From: JANPBY01 sp963805505
Lineage (GTDB): Bacteria > Actinomycetota > Actinomycetes > DATJPE01
Reading direction: 5' to 3'
Assembly (NCBI GenBank): GCA_963805505.1
Contig: CAWDUP010000006.1
Span: 77,261-141,260 of the forward strand
DNA: 64,000 bases
Notes under the pieces: model-generated
What the model was told of the DNA's origin: nothing
What the model saw: only the letters and a program-made list of their open reading frames with translations
Database searches by the model: none
In this document: positions 60,242 to 64,000 of the stretch, one piece after another
Numbering within the stretch: the stretch's first letter is position 1
Layout of the letters: each line of letters begins with the position of its first letter
Position numbers and translations under genes: made by a program

Positions 60242-60616
60242 ATGCCGTTCGTCCGGCTGAACGAGGCCACCACCTACGAGACCCACGGAGCACGCTTCAC
60301 GTCGTACGCAAGCTCCGCCAGCGGTGCAGAGCAGCTCGCTGCATGGACCACCGAGATCCCCGCGGGTACGGCCGGCGCGGCCCACGTCGTCGACCGGGAA
60401 GAGGTGCTCCGCGTGGCGTCGGGTCGCCTTCGAATCACCATCGATGGTCAGGTCGCCGACCTCGAGGCGGGCGATCTGGCCATCGTCCCGGCTGGCGCGG
60501 AACTGTGCGCCGACAACCTCACCGACGAGCCGGCAACCATGTGGGCCACCACGACGATCGGGCTGTCAGCGACGCTGGCCGACGGCACGCAACTTCGTCC
60601 CCCGTGGGCCAACTGA
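60242..60616 (+). CDS. Cupin domain protein
   Basis: A 124-residue single cupin. The barrel is seen in IPAGTAGAAHVVDREEVLRV, LRITIDGQVADLEAGDLAIVPAGA and DEPATMWATT. The first motif has H (AHVVDREEV) and the second lacks the usual full metal set, so metal binding is uncertain. It is divergent from a MarR regulator. Enzyme and small-molecule sensor roles are both possible. Confidence 0.87.
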   Translation: MPFVRLNEATTYETHGARFTSYASSASGAEQLAAWTTEIPAGTAGAAHVVDREEVLRVASGRLRITIDGQVADLEAGDLAIVPAGAELCADNLTDEPATMWATTTIGLSATLADGTQLRPPWAN

Positions 60617-60648
60617 CCCCCCGCGCGGCGGCGGGCGCTGGTCGGAGG

Positions 60649-61128
60649 TCAGCGGCGTTTGGTCTGGTCCACGTTGATGCCGCTCATCTTCGCGTCTGAC
60701 ACGACGCGCAGGTGCGGCGCGTCAGCCGACGGCTCACAGGTGGCCGGAGGGGTGAGATTCACGCCGCTGGTACGGCTCTGCGAGTCGACGGTCACCAGCC
60801 ACTCCTCGGGCACCTCGAGGTTGAGCCCGCCCATCGCGCCGTGAACCTCGATGGTGGCGCCCTCGGGCGCGAGCCGCGCGTCGGTCAGGTCGATGTTGGC
60901 ACCGCCCATCACCAGATCGAACCGGCCGCGGCGGAACGCCTGAGAGGTGAGCTCCAGGTTGACTCCGTTCATCATCGCGGTGCGGCGAATCTCCTCGTCC
61001 TCGGCGTCGCCGTGATCAACCCGCCGAGCGCGGACGCGGCCAGCGACGGCCACGGCGGCCTGAACGGCGGCCAGCACGAGGACCACGGAAACGGTACGGC
61101 GAAGCACACTGCGTCTGTTGATGCTCAT
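60649..61128 (-). CDS. LiaF-like C-terminal domain protein
   Basis: A 159-residue protein with an N-terminal membrane segment (TVSVVLVLAAVQAAVAVAG). A beta-rich domain resembles the C-terminal part of YvqF/LiaF: MMNGVNLELTSQAFRRGRFD, MGGANIDLTDARL, and SGVNLTPP. LiaF-type proteins inhibit or sense envelope stress through two-component systems, but no kinase is adjacent. The stop is separated from the cupin stop by a short convergent gap. Confidence 0.8.
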   Translation of the reverse strand: MSINRRSVLRRTVSVVLVLAAVQAAVAVAGRVRARRVDHGDAEDEEIRRTAMMNGVNLELTSQAFRRGRFDLVMGGANIDLTDARLAPEGATIEVHGAMGGLNLEVPEEWLVTVDSQSRTSGVNLTPPATCEPSADAPHLRVVSDAKMSGINVDQTKRR

Positions 61129-61165
61129 ACCCCCAGGCTAATCCTGCTTTCCGGCGCCCAGGCGG

Positions 61166-62404
61166 TCAGGCGGGGAAGAACCGGTCGCTGAAGGTGTTGG
61201 TGAAGCAGCGGTCCGGGTCCCACTGCTCACGCAAGAGCGCGAACCGTTCGGCCATGGGCAGCTGCCGGAGGACGTACGCCGCGGGCAGCTCGAAGACCTT
61301 GCCCCAGTGCGGCCGCGGGTCGAACGGCTCGAGCACTTCCTCGACTCCTCGCACGGCCGCCGCGACCCGCGTGGCATCGCGGATCCAGGTGAAGTGCACA
61401 GCGACGCTCTCGCGCTGGTACATCGGGCTCAGCCAGAGGTCGTCGGCGGCGATGGAGCGGATCTCGCTGACCTGGAGGACGTCACGGAAGGTGTGACGGA
61501 TCCCGTGCAGCGCGCGGAGTGCGTCGCCGGCGTGCTCCCGCGCGACGACGTACTCGCTTTGGATCTCGACCCCGCTGCTCGGTGTGAACTCGGCCCGGAA
61601 GTGCGGCACTCGACTCCACCAGGGGCCGCGGACGGCGAGCTGGTCTGTGCAGGTGCGGGGATCCATGCCGGGCAGCGGGTGAAGTTGCGCCTCGGCCGGG
61701 CGAGCCCCCGTCCAGGACAGGTCGGCCGCGGCAGGGACCGCGCTCTTGGTCCACACCTGCTCGAAACCGCGCTCCCCCCACGTGCCGAACGCACTGACGC
61801 TGCGTGCCGTGTCGAGGACCGCGAGAACCTCGTCGAACATCACCGGGTAGGGGACGTCGCGCCATACGGTCTGCTCGATGTCGTAGTGCGGAACGAGGTC
61901 GAGGGTCAGCTCCACGACGGCACCCAGCAGACCAAGGGCCACCACCGTGCCGAGGAAGTCGGGGTCGCGTCGGTCGATAGTGCGCAACTCGCCCGTCGCC
62001 GTCACCAGGGTCTGGGCCGACACGGCTGTCGCCAGCGACCCGAGCTGGGAACCCGAACCGTGGGTGCCCGTCGCCACCGAACCGCCGACCGAGATGTGCG
62101 GCAACGACCCCATGTTGTGCAACGCCAGACCAGACCGCGCGACGGCAGCAGCGAGGTCTCCCCAGCGCACGCCGGCGCCGACGTTGACGCGACCGGCGTC
62201 GCGGTCGACCTCGATGCGCGTCGGGAGCGACTCCATGAGCAGCAGCGTCCCCTCGGTGTCGGCGACCGGCGAGAACGAGTGGCCCGTCCCCAGCGCGCGC
62301 ACCTTGGGCGACCGGGCCACCACCTCCTGCACCTGCTCGACGCTGGTCGCCGCGACGACCTCGGAGGCTCCGAAGCGGATGGTCCCCGCCCAGTTCTCCT
62401 TCAT
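61166..62404 (-). CDS. FAD-linked alditol/lactone oxidase
   Basis: A 412-residue vanillyl-alcohol-oxidase-type flavoenzyme with an N-terminal FAD domain (VRALGTGHSFSPVADTEGTL, HNMGSLPHISVGGSVATGTHG) and a C-terminal substrate domain ending PHWGKVFELPAA. The pattern GSGHSF-like plus HWGK is that of alditol oxidase (xylitol, sorbitol) and arabinono-lactone oxidase. The flavin-linking His sits in GTGHSF. It oxidises a polyol or sugar lactone with oxygen; specificity unknown. rdgB lies 6 nt upstream on the same strand. Confidence 0.9.
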   Translation of the reverse strand: MKENWAGTIRFGASEVVAATSVEQVQEVVARSPKVRALGTGHSFSPVADTEGTLLLMESLPTRIEVDRDAGRVNVGAGVRWGDLAAAVARSGLALHNMGSLPHISVGGSVATGTHGSGSQLGSLATAVSAQTLVTATGELRTIDRRDPDFLGTVVALGLLGAVVELTLDLVPHYDIEQTVWRDVPYPVMFDEVLAVLDTARSVSAFGTWGERGFEQVWTKSAVPAAADLSWTGARPAEAQLHPLPGMDPRTCTDQLAVRGPWWSRVPHFRAEFTPSSGVEIQSEYVVAREHAGDALRALHGIRHTFRDVLQVSEIRSIAADDLWLSPMYQRESVAVHFTWIRDATRVAAAVRGVEEVLEPFDPRPHWGKVFELPAAYVLRQLPMAERFALLREQWDPDRCFTNTFSDRFFPA

Positions 62405-62410
62405 CGGCCT

Positions 62411-63109
62411 CTAGCGGGTGGGAGGAAGGAGGTCGCGCAGGACCGGGACGAGCGCCCGCAGCGCCTTGCCGCGGTGGCTGATGGCGTCCTTGGCGGAGTC
62501 GGTGAGCTCGGCAGACGTACGGCCTCCGCCGGCGTCGCCTGCTGCGCTGCCTGAAATGTCAGCCGGCACGAAGATCGGGTCGTAGCCGAACCCGTTGGTG
62601 CCACGGGGCGTGTCGATCAGGTGGCCGTCCATCTGGCCCTCGACGACGGCGGTACGGCCGTCCGGCAGCGCGACCGCCGCCGCGCACCTGAAGTGCGCGC
62701 CGCGGCGCGGGGGCGGGACGTCGGCCAGCTGGGCGAGGACGAGCTCGAGGTTGGCCGTATCTCCCCCGCCGCCGGACCACCGCGCGGAGAAGATCCCGGG
62801 CATCCCGTTGAGCGCGTCGACGCACAGCCCGCTGTCGTCGGCGACGGCCGCGACGCCGGTGGCCGTACACACGGCGACTGCCTTCAAGAGGGCGTTGGCA
62901 GCGAAGGTTGCGCCGGTCTCGGCGACCTCGGGGACGCCCTCGAAGTCGTCCACGCCGAGCAGCTCGACGGCGAGGTCGGACTCGTCCAGGATCCGGCGCA
63001 GCTCCTCGATCTTGTGCCGGTTGCGGCTCGCCAGGACCACGCGCGTGGGGTGTTCGCTCGCTGGCCCGCCGGGGATAGCCGGTGCGGCAGGGCTCTCGCT
63101 CACCGCCAC
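62411..63109 (-). CDS. rdgB: Non-canonical purine NTP pyrophosphatase (RdgB/HAM1)
   Basis: A 232-residue Maf/HAM1-family enzyme. VVLASRNRHKIEELRRIL, TFAANALLKA, AVADDSGLCVDALNG, and TNGFGYDPIFVP are the hallmark motifs, with SAKDAISHRGKALR at the end. It removes ITP and XTP from nucleotide pools. A 20-residue N-terminal extension follows the GTG start and is not conserved. rph lies upstream, as in many actinobacteria, but a pair of hairpin repeats separates the two. Confidence 0.95.
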   Translation of the reverse strand: MAVSESPAAPAIPGGPASEHPTRVVLASRNRHKIEELRRILDESDLAVELLGVDDFEGVPEVAETGATFAANALLKAVAVCTATGVAAVADDSGLCVDALNGMPGIFSARWSGGGGDTANLELVLAQLADVPPPRRGAHFRCAAAVALPDGRTAVVEGQMDGHLIDTPRGTNGFGYDPIFVPADISGSAAGDAGGGRTSAELTDSAKDAISHRGKALRALVPVLRDLLPPTR

Positions 63110-63157
63110 TCCCCTGGTGCGCGCGTCCCTGCCCTGGCCGCTCTGGCCGCGGGCAAC

Positions 63158-63223
63158 CTCCCGAAAGCCGAACAGTTCGACTTTCGGGGGCTATGGACCA
63201 CGTAAGTCGAACAGTTCGACATA
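63158..63223. repeat. Two copies of the intergenic hairpin repeat
   Basis: Unit 1 (63158-63186) pairs CCCGAAAGCCGAA with TTCGACTTTCGGG around CAG, with one mismatch. Unit 2 (63199-63223) pairs CGTAAGTCGAA with TTCGACATACG around CAG, with one mismatch. They match the pair at 35.84 kb and lie between rph and rdgB. Confidence 0.8.
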
Positions 63224-63257
63224 CGGGGGGACCGCGGGAAGCTCATGGGCCGCAGGC

Positions 63258-63983
63258 TCAGGCGTCGAGGGCGGCGTGCTGGAGGCTGGTGAGCTCGGCG
63301 CAGCCGGCCACCCCGAGGTCGAGCAAGCGGTCGAGCAGCGCGCGGTCGAAGGGCGCACCCTCGGCAGTCCCCTGCACCTCGACGAACGACCCGTCCCCGG
63401 TGCACACGATGTTCATGTCGGTCTCCGCCGTGACGTCCTCGGTGTAGCAGAGGTCGAGCAGCGCCTCGCCGCCCACGACACCCACCGACACCGCAGCGAC
63501 CGAACCGGTGAGCGCGACAGCCCCCTCCTTGACCAGACCCTCGGCCTTGGCCCAGGTGATCGCGTCCGCGAGAGCGACGTACGCCCCCGTGATCGCCGCC
63601 GTGCGTGTCCCGCCATCGGCCTGCAGCACGTCGCAGTCGAGCACGACGGTGTTCTCGCCGAGCGCGGAGGTGTCGATGACCGCGCGCAGACTGCGGCCGA
63701 CCAACCGGGAGATCTCGTGGGTACGGCCGCCGATCTTGCCCCGCACCGACTCGCGGTCGCCGCGGGTGTTGGTCGAGCGCGGCAGCATCGCGTACTCCGC
63801 GGTCACCCAGCCCTGCCCAGACCCCTTGCGCCAGCGCGGCACCCCGCCGGTGAACGACGCCTGGCACAGCACCTTGGTGAGGCCGAACTCGACGAGGACA
63901 CTGCCCTCTCCCTGCTCCAGCCAGCGGCGGGTGATGGTGACAGGGCGGAGCTGGTCGGGTGTACGTCCGTCGGTTCGCGTCAT
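63258..63983 (-). CDS. rph: Ribonuclease PH
   Basis: The 241-residue phosphorolytic exoribonuclease trims tRNA 3' ends. GEGSVLVEFGLTKVLCQAS, RSTNTRGDRESVRGKIGGRT and EISRLVGRSLRAVID contain the phosphate-binding arginines. LDCDVLQADGGTRTAAITGA and DMNIVCTGDGSFVEVQGTAEG give the catalytic core. Full length; the start is ATG at 63983, 17 nt from the window's right end. It normally forms a hexamer. Confidence 0.96.
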   Translation of the reverse strand: MTRTDGRTPDQLRPVTITRRWLEQGEGSVLVEFGLTKVLCQASFTGGVPRWRKGSGQGWVTAEYAMLPRSTNTRGDRESVRGKIGGRTHEISRLVGRSLRAVIDTSALGENTVVLDCDVLQADGGTRTAAITGAYVALADAITWAKAEGLVKEGAVALTGSVAAVSVGVVGGEALLDLCYTEDVTAETDMNIVCTGDGSFVEVQGTAEGAPFDRALLDRLLDLGVAGCAELTSLQHAALDA

Positions 63984-64000
63984 GACTCGGGAGCCTATGC

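Overview
The window is high-GC chromosomal DNA from an actinobacterium, most like the Nocardioidaceae (Nocardioides and relatives). The grounds are the codon bias, frequent GTG starts, the SigE-family sigma factor, a Mycobacterium-like glbO-aglA pair followed by an ettA/thioesterase/ssb block, F420-type LLM enzymes, an actinobacterial short isoprenyl transferase, and many DUF families typical of the group. The genus is inferred; no rRNA gene is present. About 62 protein genes and four tRNA genes (Arg-TCT, His-GTG, Lys-CTT, Leu-TAG) are supported.

0-16 kb is mostly housekeeping: a Tat-exported DUF1800 protein (cut by the left edge), truncated globin plus GH13 glucosidase, a sigma/membrane-protein pair, ettA-thioesterase-hypothetical operon, ssb, NRDE and Nudix enzymes, a Clp-N/HTH pair, an FG-GAP secreted protein, a divergent AhpD-like/MarR pair, oligoribonuclease and an ABC-2 exporter.

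16-36 kb is an accessory catabolic island. It carries a GCS2-type ligase, two P450s (one fused to a phthalate-dioxygenase-type reductase and ferredoxin), a Rieske-oxygenase homologue that has lost metal ligands at both iron sites, an acetoacetate-decarboxylase-fold enzyme, a glutamine-synthetase-like ligase, two class I amidotransferases, a MarR regulator, an ALDH/extradiol dioxygenase/FAH trio resembling the homoprotocatechuate meta pathway, an APC permease, an LLM oxidoreductase and a phytoene-desaturase-like flavoprotein. Five copies of a palindrome close to CGTTYGGATCCRAACG lie just upstream of the P450 fusion, the GS-like gene, both amidotransferases and the permease, which ties these genes into one candidate regulon. 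My reading is uptake and gamma-glutamylation of an aromatic amine, oxidation, and ring cleavage. The substrate is unknown.

36-46 kb holds an M20 amidohydrolase, tRNA-Lys, a hemerythrin-like protein, a phage-flavoured small protein, a frameshifted quinone-oxidoreductase gene, a P-loop kinase, a DUF4097/response-regulator/histidine-kinase operon and an MMPL transporter.

46-49.5 kb is a metalloid and sulfur island: a MerR regulator behind a 24-bp perfect palindrome, an unannotated 23-residue peptide with seven cysteines that is translationally coupled to an aquaglyceroporin, an ArsC-type reductase, and on the other strand an SQR-like flavoprotein, a DsrC/TusE-like and a DsrE-like protein.

49.5-64 kb returns to core functions: GAP-family membrane protein, cis-prenyl transferase, DUF3105, DEAD-box helicase, lone GroES, a CbiMNQO cobalt/nickel ECF transporter with a palindromic operator, Bcp peroxiredoxin, MFS transporter, a MarR/cupin pair, an FAD-linked alditol-type oxidase, and RdgB with RNase PH. 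A family of about 30-nt hairpin repeats occurs in two intergenic places (35.85 and 63.2 kb).
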